Assembly: GCF_000231055.2 (NCBI RefSeq)
Contig: NZ_CM001466.1
Location: forward strand, 41,003-105,002
Length of the DNA stretch: 64,000 bases
Reading direction: 5' to 3'
Source of the DNA: Saccharomonospora azurea NA-128
GTDB taxonomy: Bacteria > Actinomycetota > Actinomycetes > Mycobacteriales > Pseudonocardiaceae
Part shown: one piece after another, positions 20,087-28,546 of the stretch
Layout of the letters: the number at the start of each line of letters is the position of its first letter
Position numbering within the stretch: position 1 is the first letter of the stretch
Program-made: the position numbers and the translations under genes
Notes under the pieces: generated by a model
What the model was told of the DNA's origin: nothing
Database searches by the model: none
The model's input: only the letters and a program-made list of their open reading frames with translations

Positions 20087-21120
20087 CAGCGCCACCCCTT
20101 CGTCGTGTCCGCCGCCTCCGCCACCACGAGCCGATGCCGCAGGGGCGGCACCCGGTGGGGCCGCCCGGCCCACGTGCGCATCATCGTGCCGGTGGCCAGG
20201 GCGACGCGCCGGGAGGTGCCCACCACAGCACGCGAGGCGAAGACGTCGTAACCCGCCTCGGCGATGACGTCGAGGATGCGGGAGTACAGCGTGAACGCCG
20301 CCGCCACGCACGGCCGGGACTCGGGCCGCAGCAGCGGAATCCCCGGCCACGCCCGCCGGTACACGCCGCGCGTGCGCTCGACCTGATCGGCCAGGGCCCG
20401 CCGCACCTTCGGGTCCGCGTGGCCCACCCTGCGGCACCACAGCAGGAGGTCGCGGTCCACACCGTGGGCGGCCAGCTCGTCGGCGGGCAGGTACACGCGG
20501 CCCCGGTCCAGGTCCTCGCCCACGTCGCGGAGGAAGTTGGTGAGCTGGAAGGCGTTGCCGAGCGCGGCGGCGTGCGGCGCGGCCTCGGCGGGATCGCACA
20601 CGGTGCCCAGCACGGGCAGCAGTTGCAGACCGATGACCTCGGCCGAGCCGTGCACGTACTCCGACAGCGCCGCGCGCGTGGGGTAGTCGGTCGTCGTCAG
20701 GTCCATCCGCATCGACCGCAGGAACCGCGTGAAGAGGTCGGGCTCGATGCCGTAGCGCGCGACCGTGTCCGCCAGGGCCGCGAGGACCGGCTCGTCGCTG
20801 TGACCGTCCGCGAGGGCGGGACGCAGCGCCGCGTCGAGGGCGGCGAGCCCGGCCTCCGCCTCGCGGACGCCGACGTCGCCGTCCACGAGATCGTCGGCGT
20901 ACCGGGCGAAGCCGTACAGCGCGTGCACGGCCGGTCGGCGCGGTGCGGGCAGCAGCCGGGTGGCGAGGAAGTACGTCCGACCGTGCTGGGCGTTGAGCTC
21001 GCGGCACCGCGCGTACGCCGCCCGCAGCGGTGGCTCGACGACCTGCGCCGCCGCCAACTCACGGCGGGTCAGGGCGCTGACCGACGGTGGTCCGCCGGCG
21101 GGGAAGCGGTGGGTGAGCAC
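20086..21120 (-). CDS. crtB: phytoene synthase
   Basis: Condenses two geranylgeranyl diphosphates to phytoene, the first committed carotenoid step. The 344-residue protein has the aspartate motifs ALYGFARYADDLVDG and FLRDVGEDLDRGRVYLP, both diphosphate-Mg2+ sites. GTG 21120 has GAGGTGG just upstream on its strand. It starts 11 bases after the small upstream gene ends and its stop overlaps crtYc. Because crtE is absent from the window, the precursor must be supplied from elsewhere. Confidence 0.93.
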   Translation of the reverse strand: MLTHRFPAGGPPSVSALTRRELAAAQVVEPPLRAAYARCRELNAQHGRTYFLATRLLPAPRRPAVHALYGFARYADDLVDGDVGVREAEAGLAALDAALRPALADGHSDEPVLAALADTVARYGIEPDLFTRFLRSMRMDLTTTDYPTRAALSEYVHGSAEVIGLQLLPVLGTVCDPAEAAPHAAALGNAFQLTNFLRDVGEDLDRGRVYLPADELAAHGVDRDLLLWCRRVGHADPKVRRALADQVERTRGVYRRAWPGIPLLRPESRPCVAAAFTLYSRILDVIAEAGYDVFASRAVVGTSRRVALATGTMMRTWAGRPHRVPPLRHRLVVAEAADTTKGWR

Positions 21121-21131
21121 GGCCCACCTCG

Positions 21132-21602
21132 TCAGCGGGAGGTGCTCGACGCCACCGAGCGATCGGTGGCGGTACGCGAGTTCTCCCCGCCGGCCACGTC
21201 GCGGGGTTCCGCCTCGTGACCCGCGTGGCCACGGGTACGGCGAGTGCGCTTCAACTCGGCCTCGTACGCGTGCCGCTGCCCGGGTGTGAACTGCCTGGCC
21301 TCGTCGACGAACTCGCGGAACACCGTGTAGTAGGTGTCCTCGTAGTCCTCGACCACCTGGTAGGTCCAGCGGCCCGGCAACACGTTGCGGCCGAGCAGCT
21401 CGGTGTCCAACCGGGCGGCGAGGTCGTCGTAGCCGGCGTCGCGCAGCATGCCGATCGCCTCCTCCAACGCGAAGTCCGCCGTGCCCGTGAGCCGGTGGAA
21501 CGCGTAGAGGTGACCCCGCGCCTCCTCCACCACCTCCAGCGCCTCGGTCAGTTTGCCCACGGCGCGCACGGTGGCGGTGTCGCCCTTCGAAGTGTGCGTC
21601 AT
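21132..21602 (-). CDS. conserved actinobacterial protein of unknown function
   Basis: A 156-residue soluble protein with no domain I can name. Residues about 20-120 look like a compact helical fold with a conserved-looking core (EEARGHLYAFHRLTG, LLGRNVLPGRWTYQVVED, RHAYEAELKRTRRT). The tail is charged and low in complexity. I recall similar short proteins in other actinobacteria, but no function. It precedes crtB by 11 bases and probably heads the carotenoid transcript. It is divergent from the SRPBCC gene. Confidence 0.75.
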   Translation of the reverse strand: MTHTSKGDTATVRAVGKLTEALEVVEEARGHLYAFHRLTGTADFALEEAIGMLRDAGYDDLAARLDTELLGRNVLPGRWTYQVVEDYEDTYYTVFREFVDEARQFTPGQRHAYEAELKRTRRTRGHAGHEAEPRDVAGGENSRTATDRSVASSTSR

Positions 21603-21609
21603 GGGTGCT

Positions 21610-21623
21610 CGGGTACCCGGAGT
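21610..21623. promoter_or_regulatory. palindromic motif copy 2 (CGGGTACCCGGAGT)
   Basis: The same 14 bases as at 15459-15472, here in the 83-base space between the divergent carotenoid-operon head gene and the SRPBCC gene. Two TGCGCA palindromes (21623-21628 and 21636-21641) follow, so this short space is rich in possible protein-binding sites. Confidence 0.45.
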
Positions 21624-21685
21624 GCGCACTCTTGATGCGCAGCGGAACGTCCGGTGCGTACGACACCGATCGGGAGGTGGTGCTC

Positions 21686-22156
21686 GTGAGCACGGTGATG
21701 AAGGCCGTCGACGTGGACGTCCCACTGTCCACCGCCTACAACCAGTGGACCCAGTTCGAGTCGTTCCCCGAGTTCATGGACGGCGTCGAGCGCGTGCAGC
21801 AGATCGACGACACCCACACGCACTGGGTGACGCGGATCGGAGGCATCACGAGGGAGTTCGACGCGACCATCACCGAGCAGCACCCGGACGAGCGAGTGGC
21901 GTGGACCTCCGACTCGGGTCCGACCCATGCCGGCGTCATCACGTTCCACCGGCTCGGTCCGGACCGCACCAGGGTGACGGCACAGATGGACATCGACCCG
22001 GACACGTTCCTGGAGAAGGTCGCCGACAAGGCGGGCCTGCTCGAAACCCGGGTGGACGGCGACCTGCACCGGTTCAAGCAGTACATCGAGAGCCGCGGCC
22101 GCGAGACGGGCTCCTGGCGGGGTGACGTGCCGCCGGCTCCGACGTCGCGGTCGTAG
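21686..22156 (+). CDS. SRPBCC-family (polyketide cyclase/dehydrase-like) protein
   Basis: A 156-residue START-like protein of the coenzyme Q-binding/cyclase type: MKAVDVDVPLSTAYNQWTQF, FPEFMDGVERVQQIDD and HRLGPDRTRVTAQMDID. Such proteins bind hydrophobic ligands or aid membrane-stress responses; the ligand here is unknown. GTG 21686 has GGGAGG at 21672-21677, 8 bases upstream. An open frame back to 21605 crosses the shared promoter. Divergence from the carotenoid operon and the shared palindrome suggest coregulation. Confidence 0.82.
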   Translation: MSTVMKAVDVDVPLSTAYNQWTQFESFPEFMDGVERVQQIDDTHTHWVTRIGGITREFDATITEQHPDERVAWTSDSGPTHAGVITFHRLGPDRTRVTAQMDIDPDTFLEKVADKAGLLETRVDGDLHRFKQYIESRGRETGSWRGDVPPAPTSRS

Positions 22157-22215
22157 TTCTCGTCCCGCAGGTTCGACGACCGGTCGCGGTCCGGCGGATT
22201 GCGACCGGTCTCACC

Positions 22216-22239
22216 TGATCGATCCGGTGATCGATTCGG
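22216..22239. repeat. 12-bp tandem repeat upstream of gap
   Basis: TGATCGATCCGG and TGATCGATTCGG lie back to back and differ at one base. They share ATCGATYC with the motif at 22403-22416 and with the tkt upstream region at 36359-36372. They could be paired operator half-sites. Confidence 0.6.
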
Positions 22240-22481
22240 TCGACCGGCGAGGCGGTGAGCACGTCCCGCGGCGCACGCGTCGGCGAGCGTCCGGTACCGG
22301 CGGCCGACGAACCGGTGTCCGGGCGTCCTGGCGTGCCGCGACGGCCGGTTTCCCGGAATCCGGACACCTCCGGGCGGCGACCGAACGTGCTGTGACCTGG
22401 ATATCTTAATCGATTCGCCCGATCAGCGGGCGTGGGCCAGGTCTCGTCGCGGGGTACTCCGATACCCGCAGGCCAGCACGC

Positions 22482-23561
<1,080 letters not shown>

Positions 23562-23565
23562 CGAC

Positions 23566-24774
23566 ATGGCGGTGAAGACTCTCGACGACCTGCTCGGCGA
23601 GGGCGTACGGGGTCGGCGCGTGCTGGTGCGCGCCGACCTGAACGTTCCGCTCGACGGGGAGAAGATCACGGACGACGGTCGGGTCCGCGCGGCGCTGCCC
23701 ACCATCCGGTCGCTGACGGAGGCGGGTGCGCGCGTCGTCGTGGCGGCCCACCTCGGCAGGCCGAAGGGCACACCGGATCCCGCGTTCTCGCTGCGTCCCG
23801 TCGCGGTGCGGCTGGGCGAGCTGCTCGGCAGCGAGGTGACGCTGGCCGGTGACGTGGTCGGCGACCAGGCGAAGGCCGCGGCCGAGTCGCTCGGCGACGG
23901 CGGCGTCGTGCTGCTGGAGAACGTCCGGTTCGACGCCAGGGAGACCAGCAAGTCCGAGGACGAACGCGCCGAGCTCGCGCGTGAGCTGGCCGCGTTGACC
24001 GGCGACGACGGTGCGTTCGTCTCCGACGGGTTCGGTGTGGTGCACCGCAAGCAGGCCTCGGTGTACGACGTGGCCCGCGTGCTGCCCGCCTATGCGGGCG
24101 GGCTCGTGCTCGCCGAGCTGGAGGTGCTGCGCACGCTCACCGGCGACCCGCAGCGGCCCTACGCCGTCGTGCTCGGTGGGTCCAAGGTGTCGGACAAGCT
24201 CGCCGTCATCGAGGCGCTCCTGCCGAAGGTCGACCGGCTGCTGGTCGGCGGCGGGATGTGCTTCACCTTCCTCGCCGCCCAGGGCCACGGCGTCGGCTCG
24301 TCGCTGCTGGAGAGCGACATGGTCGACACCTGCAAGCGGCTGCTCGCCGAGGCCGGTGACAAGCTGCTGCTGCCCGCGGACATCGTCGTGGCCGACGCGT
24401 TCGCCGCCGACGCCGCGAAGCGCACCGTGCCCGTCACCGGCATCGAGGACGGCTGGATGGGGCTCGACATCGGGCCCACGACGGTGGCCGCGTTCGGTGC
24501 CGCGGTCCGCGACGCGCGCACCCTGTTCTGGAACGGCCCGATGGGCGTGTTCGAGATGGCGCCGTTCGCACACGGCACGAGGGGAGTGGCGTCCGCGATC
24601 GCCGAGTCCGAGGCGTTCAGCGTCGTCGGTGGTGGCGACTCCGCCGCGGCCGTGCGACTGCTCGGACTGCCCGAGGACGGCTTCTCGCACATCTCCACGG
24701 GAGGCGGTGCGTCCCTGGAATACCTGGAGGGCAAGGAACTGCCCGGTGTCGCCGTGTTGAGTGAGGAGCGCTGA
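23566..24774 (+). CDS. pgk: phosphoglycerate kinase
   Basis: Transfers phosphate from 1,3-bisphosphoglycerate to ADP. The 402-residue two-domain protein has [12 protein letters not shown] in the substrate domain and [10 protein letters not shown] and [11 protein letters not shown] in the nucleotide domain. It starts four bases after the gap stop and its TGA overlaps the tpiA ATG. No strong ribosome-binding site is visible, which fits coupling to gap. Confidence 0.97.
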   Translation: MAVKTLDDLLGEGVRGRRVLVRADLNVPLDGEKITDDGRVRAALPTIRSLTEAGARVVVAAHLGRPKGTPDPAFSLRPVAVRLGELLGSEVTLAGDVVGDQAKAAAESLGDGGVVLLENVRFDARETSKSEDERAELARELAALTGDDGAFVSDGFGVVHRKQASVYDVARVLPAYAGGLVLAELEVLRTLTGDPQRPYAVVLGGSKVSDKLAVIEALLPKVDRLLVGGGMCFTFLAAQGHGVGSSLLESDMVDTCKRLLAEAGDKLLLPADIVVADAFAADAAKRTVPVTGIEDGWMGLDIGPTTVAAFGAAVRDARTLFWNGPMGVFEMAPFAHGTRGVASAIAESEAFSVVGGGDSAAAVRLLGLPEDGFSHISTGGGASLEYLEGKELPGVAVLSEER

Positions 24775-25559
24775 TGGCCCGCAAGCCGCTGATCGCCGGC
24801 AACTGGAAGATGAACCTCAACCACCTCGAGGCCATCGCCCTGGTGCAAAAGATCGCGTTCTCGCTGCCGGAGAAGTACTACGCGAAGGTCGACGTGGCGG
24901 TGTTGCCGCCCTTCACCGACATCCGCAGCGTGCAGACCCTGGTCGACGGCGACAAGTTGCTGCTCACCTACGGAGCGCAGGACCTGTCCCCGTACGACTC
25001 GGGCGCCTACACCGGTGAGGTCTCGGGCGCGATGCTCGCCAAGCTCGGGTGCACCTACGTCGTGGTGGGGCACTCGGAGCGGCGCGAGTACCACGGCGAG
25101 ACCGACGAACTCGTCAACAAGAAGGTCCGCGCGGCTCTCAAGCACGGCCTCAGCCCGATCCTGTGCGTGGGCGAGAAGCTCGACGTGCGTGAGGCCGGCA
25201 ACCACATCGAGCACACGACCTCGCAGCTCCTCGCCGCGCTGAAGGGGCTCAAGGCCGAGCAGGTCGCGAACGTGGTCGTGGCCTACGAGCCGGTCTGGGC
25301 CATCGGCACCGGCCGGGTCGCCACTCCCGCCGACGCCGAGGAGGTTTGTGCCGCGTTGCGGTCCGCCCTTTCGGACAAGTACGGCGCGGAGCTCGCCCAG
25401 GGGATGCGGATTCTCTACGGCGGTTCGGTCAAGTCGAGCAACGTGGCCGACCTCGTGAAGTGCGACAACGTCGACGGAGCACTGGTCGGTGGCGCGAGCC
25501 TCGACGGTGAGGAGTTCACCAAGCTGTGCGCGCTCGCCGCGGGCGGCCCACTCCCGTGA
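24774..25559 (+). CDS. tpiA: triosephosphate isomerase
   Basis: Interconverts dihydroxyacetone phosphate and glyceraldehyde-3-phosphate. The 261-residue barrel contains [10 protein letters not shown] (Lys), VVGHSERR (His), [11 protein letters not shown] (Glu) and [10 protein letters not shown] (phosphate loop). The ATG shares a base with the pgk stop. It is the last gene of the glycolytic operon. Confidence 0.97.
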   Translation: MARKPLIAGNWKMNLNHLEAIALVQKIAFSLPEKYYAKVDVAVLPPFTDIRSVQTLVDGDKLLLTYGAQDLSPYDSGAYTGEVSGAMLAKLGCTYVVVGHSERREYHGETDELVNKKVRAALKHGLSPILCVGEKLDVREAGNHIEHTTSQLLAALKGLKAEQVANVVVAYEPVWAIGTGRVATPADAEEVCAALRSALSDKYGAELAQGMRILYGGSVKSSNVADLVKCDNVDGALVGGASLDGEEFTKLCALAAGGPLP

Positions 25560-25577
25560 CAAGAGGGGCGTTTACGC

Positions 25578-25583
25578 TACTCT
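25578..25583 (+). promoter_or_regulatory. candidate -10 (TACTCT) for secG
   Basis: TACTCT fits TANNNT and would start a leader of about 30 bases before the secG ATG. TACGCT at 25573-25578 overlaps it and is an alternative. GAGGA just before the ATG is the likely ribosome-binding site. Confidence 0.35.
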
Positions 25584-25619
25584 TGAGGTTCCCGCCACAC
25601 GCAGTACACAGAGGATGAC

Positions 25620-25850
25620 ATGGAACTGTTCCTGCAAATTTTGTTGATCGTCTCCAGCGTGCTGCTCATCATCGCGGTGTTGCTGCACCGTGGTCGCGGC
25701 GGCGGGCTGTCGTCTCTGTTCGGTGGCGGTATGCAGTCGAGCCTCTCGGGCTCGAGCGTGGCCGAGAAGAACCTCGACCGGATCACGCTCGGACTCGGGG
25801 CGGTGTGGGTGATCGCCATCGTCGGGCTCGGCCTGCTGGTGAAACTCTGA
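25620..25850 (+). CDS. secG: preprotein translocase subunit SecG
   Basis: Small subunit of the SecYEG channel. The 76-residue protein has two membrane helices (about 3-22 and 54-75) joined by the family loop HRGRGGGLSSLFGGGMQSS. It follows tpiA as in Mycobacterium and Streptomyces. Confidence 0.95.
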   Translation: MELFLQILLIVSSVLLIIAVLLHRGRGGGLSSLFGGGMQSSLSGSSVAEKNLDRITLGLGAVWVIAIVGLGLLVKL

Positions 25851-25903
25851 TCGACGTTGGCGTGCGGCGATCGTGCGTCAACTTTCTGGTGGGGTGACGA
25901 TTC

Positions 25904-26245
25904 ATGGTTGGCGGTAACGCGATCCGAGGCACGCGGATCGGAGCAGGTCCTTCCGGCGAGTCGGAGCGTGGGGAGGCTGCTCCGCGTCGTCGGGTTCCGT
26001 ACTGGTGCGCCAACGGACACGAGTCGCGTCCGTCGTTCTCGATGGACGCGGAGATTCCGGAGGAGTGGGACTGCCCTCGGTGCGGTCTTCCCGCGGGGCG
26101 CAACCGGGAGCAGCCTCCCGCCGCGCCTCGTACGGAGCCGTACAAGTCTCACCTGGCGTACGTGAAGGAACGTCGGAGTGACGCCGACGGGGAGGCCATC
26201 CTCGCCGAGGCGCTGGAGCGACTGCGGCGCCGACGCGAGGGCTGA
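25904..26245 (+). CDS. rbpA: RNA polymerase-binding protein RbpA
   Basis: Actinobacterial RNA polymerase partner that stabilises open complexes with principal sigma factors and influences rifampicin response. The 113-residue protein has the RbpA core YWCANGHESRPSFSMDAEIP and zinc-ribbon cysteines (DCPRCGLPAG), followed by the basic linker and the C-terminal sigma-interaction helix (SDADGEAILAEALERLRRRR). The ATG at 25904 has GGGGTGA upstream. It converges on the sensor kinase across a double palindrome. Confidence 0.95.
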   Translation: MVGGNAIRGTRIGAGPSGESERGEAAPRRRVPYWCANGHESRPSFSMDAEIPEEWDCPRCGLPAGRNREQPPAAPRTEPYKSHLAYVKERRSDADGEAILAEALERLRRRREG

Positions 26246-26306
26246 CGACGCCCGACCGCTCGGCCCGGTCACGGGCGGGGCGGCCGCGAGACGACAACAG
26301 CACACG

Positions 26307-26396
26307 GTAAGAACCGCGAAGGCCACCTTTCCTGCGCCAGCCGCAGGGAAAGGTGGCCTTCACTTGCACAGGAAAAGCGGCCTTCGCGGTTACCGG
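26307..26396. terminator. nested palindromic element between rbpA and the sensor kinase
   Basis: GAAGGCCACCTTTCC (26318-26332) pairs perfectly with GGAAAGGTGGCCTTC (26347-26361). An outer pair AACCGCGAAGGCC (26312-26324) and GGCCTTCGCGGTT (26379-26391) overlaps the same left arm, so two alternative hairpins compete. The outer right arm contains the kinase stop codon. It probably serves as a two-way terminator for converging transcripts. Confidence 0.6.
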
Positions 26397-27601
26397 AACG
26401 GATAGCTGGCGTGGATGCGGAATCCGCCGTCGTCTGTGGACGCGCTCTCGAACGTGCCGCCCAGCAGCTTGGCCCGCTCGGCGAGCCCGGCGAGCCCGTA
26501 ACCCCCGCCGCGAGGCAGAGCGACGTTGCGGCGTGACTTGGGCTTGTCGTTGCGCACGTCGACGGACACGGTGTCGCACGTCGCGGACACGTGGACGAAC
26601 GCCGTGGCACCGGGTGCGTGCTTGCGGACGTTGGTGATGCCCTCCTGCACCGTCCGGTAGGCCGCGGCGGACACCGGGGCGGGCAGGTCCGCGGGCACGT
26701 TCTCCATCGTCAGCCGCACCGGAACTCCCGCGTGGTGTACGAGTTCGTCGAGATCACGCAGGTCCGCCTGCACAGCCATGTCGGCCCCCGACCGCAGCAC
26801 ACCCACGAGCCCTCGGAGTTCTTCCAGGGTGCGGGTGCTGAGAGTGCGGATCGTGTCGGCGGTCTCCTTGGCCTGGGTGTCGACCTTCGCCGCCGACAGC
26901 ACGCCCGCCTGCATGGCGATGAGCGTGATGTCGTGGGACACGACGTCGTGCATTTCTCTCGCGAGCCGGGCTCGTTCCTCCGCGCGCACGGCCTGCGCGT
27001 GGAGTTGCCGTTCCCGGTCCCGGCTCGCCGCGAGTTCCGCCAGCCGGGCGGCCAGTTCCCATCTCGCCGCGATCAGCAGGCCGATCGCGACGGGCATCCC
27101 GGCCACGATGACCCCGTACATGGCGTCGAGGACGTGGATCCGCCAATTGAGTTCGAGGAAGTCCGACATGGGCCAGAGGAAGAACCGGCAGAGCCACACC
27201 AGCCCGGCGCCGACCCACATGTGCCAGTGGAACTGCTTACGAAGTGCGAGCGAGCCCAGCGCGAGCATGGCCGCCAGCTGCGCCCAGCCGGCGAAGAAGC
27301 CGGGAACCGCCAGCAGGACGGTGGTGAACGGCAGCCGGCGGCGCAGCAGGAGCGCCAGGCAGCTCGCCGCCGACAGCCAGATCGGGTACGACGGAGCGTC
27401 GTCGGGAATCACCAGCCACACGTCGAGTACTGCGAAGACGACGAACACGACGTCCATTGCCGCGGCGGTGAGGGCCGGGTGTCTCGAGCGTGCGCGCGAC
27501 CGGCTGGAGAGTGCGGTGGTGTGTTCCCGCGGTGGGTCGGCGGTCCCCGAGCCAGGACCGCCGACCGGGACCCCGGCGAGGGAGATTCCCTGTGTGGTCA
27601 T
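26390..27601 (-). CDS. two-component sensor histidine kinase, NarL/DegS type (HisKA_3)
   Basis: A 403-residue membrane kinase. After a variable N-terminus it has four to five hydrophobic segments between residues about 45 and 180. A HisKA_3 dimerisation/phosphoacceptor region follows with His218 in REMHDVVSHDITLIAMQAG, then an HATPase_c domain with N-box AAYRTVQEGITNVRKHAPGA and glycine box GGGYGLAGLAERAKLLGG. The signal is unknown. No response regulator is adjacent, so it is an orphan here. The ATG at 27601 has GAGAGG upstream on its strand. Confidence 0.92.
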   Translation of the reverse strand: MTTQGISLAGVPVGGPGSGTADPPREHTTALSSRSRARSRHPALTAAAMDVVFVVFAVLDVWLVIPDDAPSYPIWLSAASCLALLLRRRLPFTTVLLAVPGFFAGWAQLAAMLALGSLALRKQFHWHMWVGAGLVWLCRFFLWPMSDFLELNWRIHVLDAMYGVIVAGMPVAIGLLIAARWELAARLAELAASRDRERQLHAQAVRAEERARLAREMHDVVSHDITLIAMQAGVLSAAKVDTQAKETADTIRTLSTRTLEELRGLVGVLRSGADMAVQADLRDLDELVHHAGVPVRLTMENVPADLPAPVSAAAYRTVQEGITNVRKHAPGATAFVHVSATCDTVSVDVRNDKPKSRRNVALPRGGGYGLAGLAERAKLLGGTFESASTDDGGFRIHASYPFR

Positions 27602-27690
27602 TGGTTGCGACCTCTCGATTGTGTGGACTCGATACTGAGAGGTTTCTGTGAGTGGTCACGGAGCGCAACCCTTTGACCGTGTGCGGTTGC

Positions 27691-27738
27691 AACGAAACGT
27701 GGAGGACCCACTATATCGGGTTACCGCCACGTTTCGTT
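27691..27738 (-). terminator. perfect 12-bp hairpin after pgl
   Basis: AACGAAACGTGG (27691-27702) pairs with CCACGTTTCGTT (27727-27738), and an inner ACCC/GGGT extends the stem. It begins one base after the pgl stop on the minus strand. It therefore probably ends the pentose-phosphate transcript upstream of the sensor kinase. Confidence 0.6.
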
Positions 27739-28542
27739 TCACTCTGAGTGTGGCTGGATCTTCCCGGCGGCGGCACGGTCGATCAACCACACCGTGCGTT
27801 GCTTGCCCCGGGCGCCCGCCACCGGAAGGCTCACCGGGTCGGCGCCGCCGAGGGCGAGGGCGACCGCGTCGGCCTTGGCCTCGCCGGCGGTCAGCAACCA
27901 CACCTCCTCGGCGGCGCGGATGGCGGGCAACGTCAACGACAGCCGCGTCGGTGGCGGCTTCGGGCAGTCCCGTACGGGGACGACCGCCGACCGCTCCTCC
28001 CGCACCTCGGCGGTGTCCGGGAACAGGGAGGCCGTGTGCCCCTCCCCGCCGAGCCCGAGGAGCAGCACGTCGAAGGACGGCACCTGGGCCGCGCTGGTGG
28101 CCGTGTCGGCCGACCGGGCCGCCGCGGCGAGGGCTTCCGCGTAGGCGGCGGCGGCCGCGTCCGGGTCGTCGCCGAACGGGCCGTCGGACGCGGTCATGGC
28201 GTGGACGCGCTCCTCGTCCACGGGCACGTGGTCCAACAGCGCCGTGCGTGCCTGCTTCTCGTTGCGCTCGTCGTCGTCGGCGGGCACGAAGCGTTCGTCG
28301 CCCCAGTAGACGTCCAGCGCCGACCAGTCCACGGCGTCGCGCGCCGGGCTGCGGCGCACCTGGTCGAGAACGGCGATCCCCATGCCGCCGCCCGTGAGGA
28401 CGACGGACGCCGAGCCCTTGCGCGCCTGTACGTCCGCGAGGGTGGCGATCAGTCGCGCCGCCGCCGCGGCGGCGAGGACGTCCTGGTCGGGATGCACGAC
28501 CACCGTCGGATCGGACACGGTGGGATCGAAAGCAGTGCTCAT
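27739..28542 (-). CDS. pgl: 6-phosphogluconolactonase
   Basis: Hydrolyses 6-phosphogluconolactone made by Zwf. The 267-residue protein is of the NagB-like (DevB) type: VVLTGGGMGIAVLDQV, VYWGDERFVPADDDERNEK and LLLGLGGEGHTASLFPD. It starts 4 bases after opcA stops and ends the minus-strand operon tkt-tal-pgi-zwf-opcA-pgl. A strong hairpin follows immediately. Confidence 0.95.
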   Translation of the reverse strand: MSTAFDPTVSDPTVVVHPDQDVLAAAAAARLIATLADVQARKGSASVVLTGGGMGIAVLDQVRRSPARDAVDWSALDVYWGDERFVPADDDERNEKQARTALLDHVPVDEERVHAMTASDGPFGDDPDAAAAAYAEALAAAARSADTATSAAQVPSFDVLLLGLGGEGHTASLFPDTAEVREERSAVVPVRDCPKPPPTRLSLTLPAIRAAEEVWLLTAGEAKADAVALALGGADPVSLPVAGARGKQRTVWLIDRAAAGKIQPHSE

Positions 28543-28546
28543 GCCG

